Source: JBFKMV01 sp041629655
Lineage (GTDB): Bacteria > Acidobacteriota > Polarisedimenticolia > Polarisedimenticolales > Polarisedimenticolaceae
DNA: 18,088 nucleotides
Reading direction: 5' to 3'
Assembly: GCA_041629655.1 (NCBI GenBank)
Contig: JBFKMV010000100.1
Coordinates: 1-18,088 of the forward strand
In this document: in pieces, positions 8,887 through 17,395 of the stretch
How positions within the stretch are numbered: the first letter of the stretch is position 1
Layout: each line of letters starts with the position of its first letter
Position numbers and translations under genes: made by a program
The notes under the pieces: model-generated
The model's input: the letters and a program-made list of their open reading frames with translations, nothing else
Told to the model about the DNA's origin: nothing
Database searches by the model: none

Positions 8887-10199
8887 GGAGTCTCGCTGTC
8901 CGGGGGGTCTTCCTGCGGCGTCGCTTCCGGCGGCACCGTTTGCGGCGCGCTCCGCGGCGCTTCCCACGGGGCGTCGGCGAGCCGGTGCACCGTCTCGGGG
9001 ACGCCGGCGACGGTCTCCAGCGGATCCGCCTTCGGATCCGGCAGCGGCACCACGATCGCGGCGGCCAGCCGGCCCGGCTCCAGCGTGCCCAGCCGGTCCT
9101 GTAGCCCCAGCGCGCGGGCGCCGTTCAGCGTCGCCATCCGCAGCGCCGCGGCCGGCGCCAGCTTGGGGTGCACCTCCAGCAGCGCCGCCATCTCGGCGAA
9201 CAGGTCCAGGTCGGGAGCGGTCGCCAGCGAGTCGGTGCCCAGCGCCACCGGGATGCCGGCGCCGAGCAGCCGCGGCACCGGCGCGGATCCCACGCCCAGC
9301 GCGCGGTTGCTGCGCGGGCAGGTCACGACCGTCACCCCCCGCGCCTGGAGCTTCGAGAGGTCCTGCGCGTGGAGGTGCACGCAGTGCACGCACAACGTGC
9401 GCGGCGTCAGCACGCCGAGGCGGTCGAGGTGCTCGACCGGCGAGTGACCGGGTGCCTTCCACTTCTCGTCCCACGCTTCGCGTTCCCGCAGGAACTCGCG
9501 GAACGGCCCCGAGCCGTCCTCGAGGAACGTGACCTCGTCCTCGCTCTCGGCGACGTGGATCGACAGCGGCGCCCGGGCCGCCTTGGCGCGTCCGGCCAGC
9601 GCCTTGAGCAGCGGGGCCGAGGTGCTGTGCGCGGCGTGCGGCGTCAGCGCCAGCTCGAACCGTCCGCCGGAGGCGCCGATCTCCTCCTCGATGGTGTCGA
9701 GCCGTCCGGCGGCCTCGGCGAGCAATCGCTCGGCCAGCGCCGCGGGGAAGCCGAAGATCTCGTGGAACACGATCCCGTGAAGCGTCGAGCCGGCGAGGAT
9801 CGAGGCGATCCAGGCCTCGTTGGACACGTCGCCGACCGCCACCGTGCCGCGGCTCACCGACGCCTCCACCGCCCGCTCGGCCGCCGACCACGCCTGCCGC
9901 TCGTCGACCGCGGCCCGCCGCTCGACGAACACCCGCAGCCAGCCCATGTAATCTCCGGCGGCCACGCCCGGGGATGCCTCCGCGATCCCCGACAGCTCCA
10001 GGTGCGTGTGCGCGTTGACCAGCCCGGGCATCAACACCGCGTCGCCGAGGTCGCGGACCTCGGCCCCGTCGCCGGCTTGCTCGAGCACGTCGGCCCGCGC
10101 CCCGACGGCCTGGATGCGGCCGTCGTCCACCGCCAGCGCGCCGTCGTGGACCGGCGGCGAGGCCACGGGAAGCACGTAGCGTGCGGTGTAGACGATCAC
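8883..10199 (-). CDS. mqnX: Aminofutalosine deaminase-type amidohydrolase (MqnX)
   Basis: A 438-residue metal-dependent amidohydrolase of the adenosine-deaminase/chlorohydrolase-like group. Metal and catalytic residues: HTH at 64-66 in PGLVNAHTHLELS, H188, HVAE (H215, E218), H272/H275 and D323 in GTDS. The HTHLELS form and linkage to UbiA- and UbiX-type genes point to MqnX, which converts aminodeoxyfutalosine to futalosine in the menaquinone pathway. It starts at GTG 10199 with GGAG about 8 nt upstream and is the first gene of the operon. About 30 C-terminal residues (408-438) form a Pro/Glu/Asp-rich tail after the end of the barrel, apparently disordered. Another amidohydrolase specificity (for example guanine or S-adenosylhomocysteine deamination) remains possible but fits the context less well. 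Confidence 0.85.
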   Translation of the reverse strand: MIVYTARYVLPVASPPVHDGALAVDDGRIQAVGARADVLEQAGDGAEVRDLGDAVLMPGLVNAHTHLELSGIAEASPGVAAGDYMGWLRVFVERRAAVDERQAWSAAERAVEASVSRGTVAVGDVSNEAWIASILAGSTLHGIVFHEIFGFPAALAERLLAEAAGRLDTIEEEIGASGGRFELALTPHAAHSTSAPLLKALAGRAKAARAPLSIHVAESEDEVTFLEDGSGPFREFLREREAWDEKWKAPGHSPVEHLDRLGVLTPRTLCVHCVHLHAQDLSKLQARGVTVVTCPRSNRALGVGSAPVPRLLGAGIPVALGTDSLATAPDLDLFAEMAALLEVHPKLAPAAALRMATLNGARALGLQDRLGTLEPGRLAAAIVVPLPDPKADPLETVAGVPETVHRLADAPWEAPRSAPQTVPPEATPQEDPPDSETP

Positions 10200-10356
10200 G
10201 TTCGGGACTCCGGGTGGAAGGGACCGATATTGGAACCTAAGTATACTGGAGGTGCCGGTCCGCCGGGAGAGCGTTTCCCCCGGCTGCCCGGCGGCCCGTG
10301 GAGGCCCGCGCTCCCCGGGCGGCCGGTCCGGTACCCGGGGGGAGTGAGGTGCTCAG
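10200..10356. promoter_or_regulatory. Divergent promoter region and GC-rich leader
   Basis: This gap separates the mqn operon from the exported-protein gene. An AT-richer island (10226-10247) ends in the palindrome AGTATACT (10240-10247), which gives a TATACT -10-like box on either strand; no convincing -35 is seen. Downstream, 10254-10345 is almost pure G+C with two copies of GCCGGTCCG (10254-10262, 10322-10330) and a possible stem GCCCGG (10286-10291)/CCGGGC (10315-10320), so a transcript starting near 10254 would carry a roughly 100-nt structured leader. Confidence 0.4.
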
Positions 10357-11052
10357 GTGAACCCCTACCGCACGGCGGTGCTCCGGCTGGCCGCGATCGC
10401 GATCCTGGCGACCGTTCCGGTCACGATTCGGGCCGACACCAAGACCGACGTCTATCGCGCGATGGGCCTCGACGTGGGCGACGTGCTGACCGGAACCGTG
10501 CTCAACGCGTCCGTGCTGCCGGGCGGGGACAAGCAGGTCGTCTCGGTGGTGACGTACTTCACCGGCAAGCGCGAGCGCGACAACGCGGTGAACGTGCGGC
10601 TGCAGGTGCTTCGCCGCGAGGGCGACAAGCTGTTCACGGTGTTCGGGCGTGACCTCGGCGCCGAGCGCGGCGGCAACGTCGCCAACGGCGATCTGCTGCT
10701 GGTCGATCTCGACCGCGACGGTCTGGCCGAGATCGTGCTGAGCTACGAGGACACCTCGAGCCCGGTGATCGTGCAGCGGATCGGCGAGGTGCTGCTGTAC
10801 GACGGGTCGGGAGACTTCCAGATCGGCTGGAGCGGCCCGCTGGAGTACGACGCGACCAAGGCCGCGCGCGACGTTCCGGCGGAGCGCCGCGACCGCTTCA
10901 AGCGCGAGATCGACATCCCGAACACGCTGCGCAGCCGGGGCGTCACGCTGTTCTTCAACAAGACCGTGGTGGCGGTGGCCGGAGAACGCCTGGCGACCCC
11001 GAAGGTGCTGCAGGAGAGCTTCCCGCTGCGACCGGCTCCGGAAGACTGGTAG
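10357..11052 (+). CDS. Exported protein of unknown function with a DxDxDG motif
   Basis: A 231-residue protein I do not recognise as a named family. Residues 6-24 are hydrophobic after a basic start and a likely signal peptidase site follows at IRA-DT (25-27), so it is probably periplasmic or secreted. Residues 110-128 (NGDLLLVDLDRDGLAEIVL) contain DxDxDG (117-122) in the form used by FG-GAP/VCBS calcium-binding beta-propeller blades, but only one copy is visible. The rest looks like mixed beta strands with charged loops. It starts at GTG 10357 with GAGG about 8 nt upstream. It stands alone, divergent from the mqn operon and convergent with the hydrolase. Function unknown. Confidence 0.8.
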   Translation: MNPYRTAVLRLAAIAILATVPVTIRADTKTDVYRAMGLDVGDVLTGTVLNASVLPGGDKQVVSVVTYFTGKRERDNAVNVRLQVLRREGDKLFTVFGRDLGAERGGNVANGDLLLVDLDRDGLAEIVLSYEDTSSPVIVQRIGEVLLYDGSGDFQIGWSGPLEYDATKAARDVPAERRDRFKREIDIPNTLRSRGVTLFFNKTVVAVAGERLATPKVLQESFPLRPAPEDW

Positions 11053-11061
11053 CCGCGGAGC

Positions 11062-11079
11062 CGGGCGTCACGACGCCCG
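11062..11079. terminator. Palindrome at convergent gene junction (possible bidirectional terminator)
   Basis: CGGGCGTC (11062-11069) and GACGCCCG (11072-11079) form a near-perfect palindrome in the 15-bp gap and over the stop codon of the opposing hydrolase gene. The stem is very stable but no T-run follows on either strand. Confidence 0.4.
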
Positions 11080-11856
11080 CGACAACCGCTCGAGCTCCTC
11101 GACCGCCGCGCGCGCGTAACCGCGTGGCCGCGACCAGGCCAGCGCGTGCCCGGAGGCGCGGAACACGTGCAGCCGCGAGTCCGGCAGCCGCCCGGCCAGC
11201 CGCCGCGCGCCGCGGCACGGCGTCAGCAGGTCCCAGCCCCCGGCCACGATCGAGACCGGAGCGGAAACCGGTTCTCGCGCCGGCGCGCCGTCCAGCAGCA
11301 GGCCGAACTTGTCGCGGATCGTCGAGTGCGGTGTCGCGGCCTCGCGCGAGGCCTGCCACAGCGAGCGCAGGCGGCGCATCGCGGGCGGCGCCAGGAACTC
11401 CCAGCCGCAGAACAGCACCATTCCCAGCGCCAGCGCGATCCGCGATCCGCGGCCGGGGTCCGGACACCCCAGTGCCAGCTCGACGCTCCTGCGGTGGAGC
11501 GCGGGCAGCCGGCCCGGGTCCGGCGGCACGCACAGCAGCAGCCCGCGCACCCGCTCCGGACGGTGCGCCGCCGCGGCCAGCGCGGTCAGGCAGCCGAACG
11601 ACGTGCCCCACAGGATCGCGGGCCCGTCCCCGGCCCGGTCGACCGCGGCCGCCGCCTCGTCGATCAGCAGCTCCCAGGTGATCGGACGGCGCGCCGGATC
11701 GTCGGCGCGGTCGCCGGTGTTGTCGAGCGCGGCGATGCGAAAGCCCGCCGCCACGGCCGCGTCGATCTCCTCGCGGTACAGCTCCACGCCCCCGGCCAGG
11801 CCGGGCAGCTTGACCACCGGAGGACCGTCGCCTTCGAGCCGCAGCCGCACGTCCAT
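11068..11856 (-). CDS. Alpha/beta hydrolase
   Basis: A 262-residue alpha/beta-hydrolase-fold protein. Catalytic triad candidates are S86 in the nucleophile elbow GTSFG (84-88), D209 in GGWDLLTP and H237 in ASGHALAW; LPGLAGG (17-23) would form the oxyanion hole. There is no signal peptide, so it is probably cytoplasmic. The ATG at 11856 has a GAGGG almost touching it (spacing 1 nt), and an in-frame GTG at 11877 is a weaker alternative. It is a single gene, divergent from trmJ by 41 bp. Substrate cannot be assigned; esterase, lipase-like or C-C hydrolase activities are all possible for this fold. Confidence 0.85.
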   Translation of the reverse strand: MDVRLRLEGDGPPVVKLPGLAGGVELYREEIDAAVAAGFRIAALDNTGDRADDPARRPITWELLIDEAAAAVDRAGDGPAILWGTSFGCLTALAAAAHRPERVRGLLLCVPPDPGRLPALHRRSVELALGCPDPGRGSRIALALGMVLFCGWEFLAPPAMRRLRSLWQASREAATPHSTIRDKFGLLLDGAPAREPVSAPVSIVAGGWDLLTPCRGARRLAGRLPDSRLHVFRASGHALAWSRPRGYARAAVEELERLSRAS

Positions 11857-11860
11857 ACCC

Positions 11861-11871
11861 TCTGCTATGCT
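11861..11871 (+). promoter_or_regulatory. Extended -10 promoter candidate for trmJ-queG
   Basis: TCTGCTATGCT contains TGn followed by TATGCT (11866-11871), an extended -10 box, about 27 nt before the trmJ ATG. No -35 is evident. An almost identical element (TCTGCTACGCT) lies at 17341-17351. Confidence 0.35.
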
Positions 11872-11897
11872 CGGCACGACGCCGAGGTGACTCCAGC

Positions 11898-12710
11898 ATG
11901 CCCGAAGACGACGCTGCCGGTCGAGCCCGCGGCCGCGGAAGCCGCGTTCGTTTCGTGCTGGTCGAGCCGCAGCACCCGGGAAACGTCGGCGCGGCTGCAC
12001 GGGCGCTGAAGAACCTGGGCTTCTCGCGTCTCGAGCTGGTGCGGCCGGTGCGCGACCCGCGCTCGGCCGAGGCGCGGGCGATGGCCGTCGACGCCGCCGA
12101 CCTGCTGGATCGCGCCGGGACGCACGACGACCTGGACGCGGCGCTGGCCGGGGCGGCGACGGTGATCGGGACCAGCGGCCGCACCGGGAAGCAACGCAAA
12201 CCGCACTGGCGGCTCGACGCGCTGGCGCCGGAGATCGCCGGGTTCGCCGCGGCCGGTGAGATCGCGGTGGTGTTCGGCCGCGAGTCGCACGGGCTGCGCG
12301 ACACCGAGCTCGACCGCTGCACGCACCTGGTGTACTTCCCGTCCTCCGCCGACTACCCGTCGTTCAACCTGGCGCAGTCGGTGCTGCTGGCGGCCTACGA
12401 GGTCCGGCTGGCGCTGGACGGTCCGCCCGCGGAAGCCGTCGCCGGCGCGGGCGCCGACCACGCCTCGCGCGAGGCGATGTACGCCCACCTGGAAGGCGCG
12501 TTGCGCGCGATCGGGTTCGTCTCCGATCAGACCTCCGAACCGATGATGCGCCGCCTGCGTCGCATGCTGGGCCGGGCCGCGCTGACCGCCGAGGACGTGA
12601 CGGTGGTGCGCGGCATCGCGCGGCAGGTGCTGTGGTGCGCGGCGCGCGCCGGGCTGATCGACCCGCAGGAGGCGGAGCGGACGGCGGCCGCGCCCCCCGA
12701 TCGCCCGTGA
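11898..12710 (+). CDS. trmJ: SpoU-family tRNA 2'-O-methyltransferase, TrmJ-like
   Basis: A 270-residue SPOUT (trefoil-knot) methyltransferase that uses S-adenosylmethionine. Motif 1 is EPQHPGNVGAAARALKNLGF (23-42), motif 2 VFGRESHGL (125-133), motif 3 YPSFNLAQSVLLAAYE (153-168). The HPGNVG opening and the ~100-residue C-terminal extension fit TrmJ, which methylates the ribose of nucleotide 32 in the tRNA anticodon loop; other SpoU members act on rRNA, so specificity is inferred. The ATG at 11898 follows GAGGTGA (11884-11890) at 7 nt. Its TGA overlaps the GTG of queG, so the two are coupled. Confidence 0.87.
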   Translation: MPEDDAAGRARGRGSRVRFVLVEPQHPGNVGAAARALKNLGFSRLELVRPVRDPRSAEARAMAVDAADLLDRAGTHDDLDAALAGAATVIGTSGRTGKQRKPHWRLDALAPEIAGFAAAGEIAVVFGRESHGLRDTELDRCTHLVYFPSSADYPSFNLAQSVLLAAYEVRLALDGPPAEAVAGAGADHASREAMYAHLEGALRAIGFVSDQTSEPMMRRLRRMLGRAALTAEDVTVVRGIARQVLWCAARAGLIDPQEAERTAAAPPDRP

Positions 12711-13843
12711 GCCCGCCCGACCTCACGGCGCGGCTGCGCGCCGAGGCCCGGGCGCTGGGCTTCGACCTGGTGGGGGTCGCCGCCGCGGAACGCCTCGACC
12801 GCGACGCCGCGGCGCTGGCCGCGTGGCTGCGCGCCGACCATCACGCCTCGATGGCCTGGATGGCCCGCGATCCCGACAAGCGCGCCGATCCCGCGCGGCT
12901 GCTGCCGGGGTGCCGCAGCGTGGTGGTGCTGGCGCTGAACTACTGGCCGGGCGAACGGCGCGCCGCCACGCCCGCCGGGCGCGCGCGCGTGGCGCTCTAC
13001 GCGCGCGGCCGCGACTACCATCGCGTGCTGGGCCAGCGCGCCCGCGCGCTGGCGGCGTGGCTCGAGCGCGAGACGGGAAAGCCGGCGCGGGCCTTCGTCG
13101 ACACCGGGCCGGTGCTGGAGCGCGGCTGGGCCGAGCGCGCCGGCGTGGGCTGGATCGGCAAGAACGCCAACGTGATCGACCGGGGGACGGGATCGTGGCT
13201 GCTGCTGGCCGAGGTGCTCACCGCGGCCCCGCTCGATCCCGACCCGGGTCCGCACGAGGACTTCTGCGGAAGCTGCACGGCGTGTCTCGAGGCCTGTCCG
13301 ACCGGCGCGATCCTGGAGCCCGGCGTCGTCGACTCGAACCGCTGCATCTCGTACTGGACCATCGAGCACCGGGGGGCGATCCCCGCCGGGCGCCGGGCCG
13401 GCATCGGCGACTGGATCTTCGGCTGCGACGTGTGCCAGGACGTCTGTCCGTGGAACCGCTCGTTCGCGCGCGACGCCGGCGACTCGCCGCTGGCGCTGCG
13501 CGAGGATCTCCGCGGGCTCGACCCGCTCGAGGTGCTGGCGATGGACGAGGCCACGTTCCGCGCGCGGTACTCGGGCACCGCGCTGATGCGCGCCAAGTGG
13601 GAGGGGATGCGTCGCAACGCCTGCGTGGTGCTCGGCAACCGCCGCGACCCGGAGGCCGTGCCGTCCCTGGAGCGCGCGCTTCGCGATGACGATCCTGTAA
13701 TCCGCGCCCACGCGGCGTGGGCGCTGGGCAGGATCGGCGGGCGCCGCTCCGCGCTAGCGCTGGACCGGGCGCGGGGCGGCGAAAACGTTGCCGAGGCGCG
13801 CCGGGAGATCGACCGTGCCCTGGACCGAATCGAGGGCAGCTAG
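12707..13843 (+). CDS. queG: Epoxyqueuosine reductase QueG
   Basis: A 378-residue enzyme that performs the last step of queuosine synthesis in tRNA, reducing epoxyqueuosine at position 34 using cobalamin and two [4Fe-4S] clusters. Cluster ligands are visible as CGSCTACLEACP (C187, C190, C193, C197) and C213 with CDVCQDVCPWN (C240, C243, C247). The catalytic aspartate is D132 in VDTGPVLER, and AGVGWIGKN (145-153) is family-typical. Residues about 313-345 form a HEAT-like helical repeat (VPSLERALRDDDPVIRAHAAWALG) that contacts tRNA in known structures. Translation starts at GTG 12707, overlapping the trmJ stop (GTGA). Length matches the family. Confidence 0.95.
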   Translation: MSPPDLTARLRAEARALGFDLVGVAAAERLDRDAAALAAWLRADHHASMAWMARDPDKRADPARLLPGCRSVVVLALNYWPGERRAATPAGRARVALYARGRDYHRVLGQRARALAAWLERETGKPARAFVDTGPVLERGWAERAGVGWIGKNANVIDRGTGSWLLLAEVLTAAPLDPDPGPHEDFCGSCTACLEACPTGAILEPGVVDSNRCISYWTIEHRGAIPAGRRAGIGDWIFGCDVCQDVCPWNRSFARDAGDSPLALREDLRGLDPLEVLAMDEATFRARYSGTALMRAKWEGMRRNACVVLGNRRDPEAVPSLERALRDDDPVIRAHAAWALGRIGGRRSALALDRARGGENVAEARREIDRALDRIEGS

Positions 13844-13869
13844 AAAACGGCGGCGGATCCCGGCCATCG

Positions 13870-13879
13870 GGCCTATATT
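13870..13879 (+). promoter_or_regulatory. Candidate -10 region of the PilZ gene (GGCCTATATT)
   Basis: TATATT (13874-13879) is the only AT-rich hexamer in the 74-bp gap after queG, about 39 nt before the GTG start. No -35 consensus is visible. The decamer GGCCTATATT is identical to the one at the phosphorelay operon promoter on the minus strand (4108-4099). Confidence 0.35.
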
Positions 13880-13917
13880 GTCAGGAACGGGGCAGGCCGG
13901 AAAAGGCGAGGTCAAGC

Positions 13918-14286
13918 GTGACACCGAAAGAAGAGAAGCCGATCGGCGGCACGACCGACAAGGACCCCAACCGGAACCTGGGCCGGGCCAAGAAGCGGAT
14001 GATGGTGCGCTTCGGCGTGGCCAAGCCCGAGAAGACGGGCTTCACCAAGGACATCTCCGAGACGGGGCTGTTCATCAAGACCAACACGATCCTGAAGCCC
14101 GGCACGACGGTCCAGGTCCAGATCCACGGCCAGCCCCGGGTCTTCACGATGTGGGCCAAGGTCATCTGGGGCAAGAAGGTCCCGCCGCAGCTGGCCCACG
14201 TGCTCGAGTGCGGGATGGGCATCCGGTTCCTGGAGCCGAGCCCCGAGTGGCTCGACTTCTGCCGGGAGCGCCGCTCCGACGCCTGA
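13918..14286 (+). CDS. PilZ-domain c-di-GMP receptor protein
   Basis: A 122-residue single-domain PilZ protein. Both c-di-GMP-binding motifs are intact: RxxxR as RMMVR (27-31) and D/NxSxxG as DISETG (45-50), followed by the beta-barrel segment ending in GMGIRFLEPSPE. The first 20 residues are hydrophilic and basic/acidic. The start is GTG 13918, with GAGG (13908-13911) at 6 nt. It lies 74 bp after queG with its own candidate -10 box, so it is probably transcribed separately. It probably relays c-di-GMP level to a target protein, possibly in motility, surface or cell-cycle control; the target is not evident. The GGDEF protein in this window is one possible source of ligand. Confidence 0.93.
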   Translation: MTPKEEKPIGGTTDKDPNRNLGRAKKRMMVRFGVAKPEKTGFTKDISETGLFIKTNTILKPGTTVQVQIHGQPRVFTMWAKVIWGKKVPPQLAHVLECGMGIRFLEPSPEWLDFCRERRSDA

Positions 14287-14322
14287 GCCCCGTCGACGTA
14301 AGTCCTGTCCTTTCAGGCGGGT

Positions 14323-14385
14323 GCGTCGGAGAGGCGGCTCGACCCCAACATCTGGGGCCCGACGCTGTAGCGAATCGCTACATTT
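14323..14385 (+). terminator. Nested inverted repeats ending in hairpin plus T-run after the PilZ gene
   Basis: GCGTCGG (14323-14329) pairs with CCGACGC (14359-14365) and encloses a second stem CCCCA (14343-14347)/TGGGG (14353-14357). Directly adjacent is TGTAGCG-AAT-CGCTACA (14366-14382) followed by TTTT (14382 onward: ATTTTG). The last element looks like a short intrinsic terminator for the PilZ transcript. The upstream stems could be part of the same 3' structure. Confidence 0.45.
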
Positions 14386-14397
14386 TGTGCTCGGCTC

Positions 14398-14426
14398 TTG
14401 ACACGGGGGATGCGTATCGGCATCCT
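14398..14426 (+). promoter_or_regulatory. Candidate nrdJ promoter with internal inverted repeat
   Basis: TTGACA (14398-14403) is a perfect -35; at 17 bp lies CATCCT (14421-14426), a weak -10. The spacer holds a perfect 6-6-6 inverted repeat, GGATGC (14408-14413) and GCATCC (14420-14425), placed where a repressor would block polymerase. I see no AT-rich NrdR-type box. Confidence 0.4.
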
Positions 14427-14495
14427 GTCCTGGTTTCTCAGACGGACCCGGAGCCGCGAGCAAGATGGCGCGAACGGGCCTTCCGACAACGCGAT

Positions 14496-14505
14496 TGTTG
14501 CAACA
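14496..14505. repeat. Palindrome TGTTGCAACA in nrdJ leader
   Basis: A perfect 10-bp palindrome 33 bp before the nrdJ ATG, with a further CAAC at 14487-14490. It may be a protein-binding site or a leader hairpin element. No known regulator is matched. Confidence 0.3.
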
Positions 14506-14538
14506 CTTCTAGACCGGTTCTCACCCAGGAGGGGAAAC

Positions 14539-17325
<2,787 letters not shown>

Positions 17326-17340
17326 GCCGATAAGAGCCTC

Positions 17341-17356
17341 TCTGCTACGCTAGAAT
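17341..17356 (+). promoter_or_regulatory. Candidate promoter for the CNNM-family gene
   Basis: TGCTACGCT (17343-17351) is an extended -10-like element and overlaps TAGAAT (17351-17356), five of six to the -10 consensus. No -35 is clear. The transcript would begin at or just inside the terminator hairpin that follows. Confidence 0.35.
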
Positions 17357-17358
17357 GG

Positions 17359-17391
17359 CCCCGCGGCGCCAGCAACGCGCCGCGGGGTTTT
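17359..17391 (+). terminator. Rho-independent terminator after nrdJ
   Basis: A perfect 11-bp GC stem, CCCCGCGGCGC (17359-17369) and GCGCCGCGGGG (17377-17387), with a 7-nt loop CAGCAAC and followed by TTTT (17388-17391). It lies 34 nt after the nrdJ stop and ends only 4 nt before the TTG start of the next gene. Confidence 0.85.
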
Positions 17392-17395
17392 CGTC

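Noticed and set aside
8023..9891. 622-residue minus-strand frame merging mqnP with upstream sequence
   Set aside because: The upstream part is an off-frame shadow of mqnX; the UbiA-type protein begins at the GTG at 8886 that overlaps the mqnX stop.
11857..11877. GTG 11877 as the start of the alpha/beta hydrolase
   Set aside because: It would add seven residues not needed by the fold and has poor ribosome-site spacing; ATG 11856 was preferred, with some doubt.
14366..14382. NrdR box at the TGTAGCG/CGCTACA repeat
   Set aside because: NrdR boxes are AT-rich 16-mers of the ACACWATATATWGTGT type, usually paired. This repeat differs in sequence and is followed by TTTT, so a hairpin is more likely.
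14398..14538. N-terminal extension of nrdJ from an upstream TTG or ATG
   Set aside because: The frame is open, but the extension is not protein-like for this family, and the ATG at 14539 has a near-perfect AGGAGG at 6 nt.
14287..14538. Cobalamin riboswitch before the B12-dependent reductase
   Set aside because: Expected from function, but I found no B12-box-like sequence. A covariance-model search would settle it.
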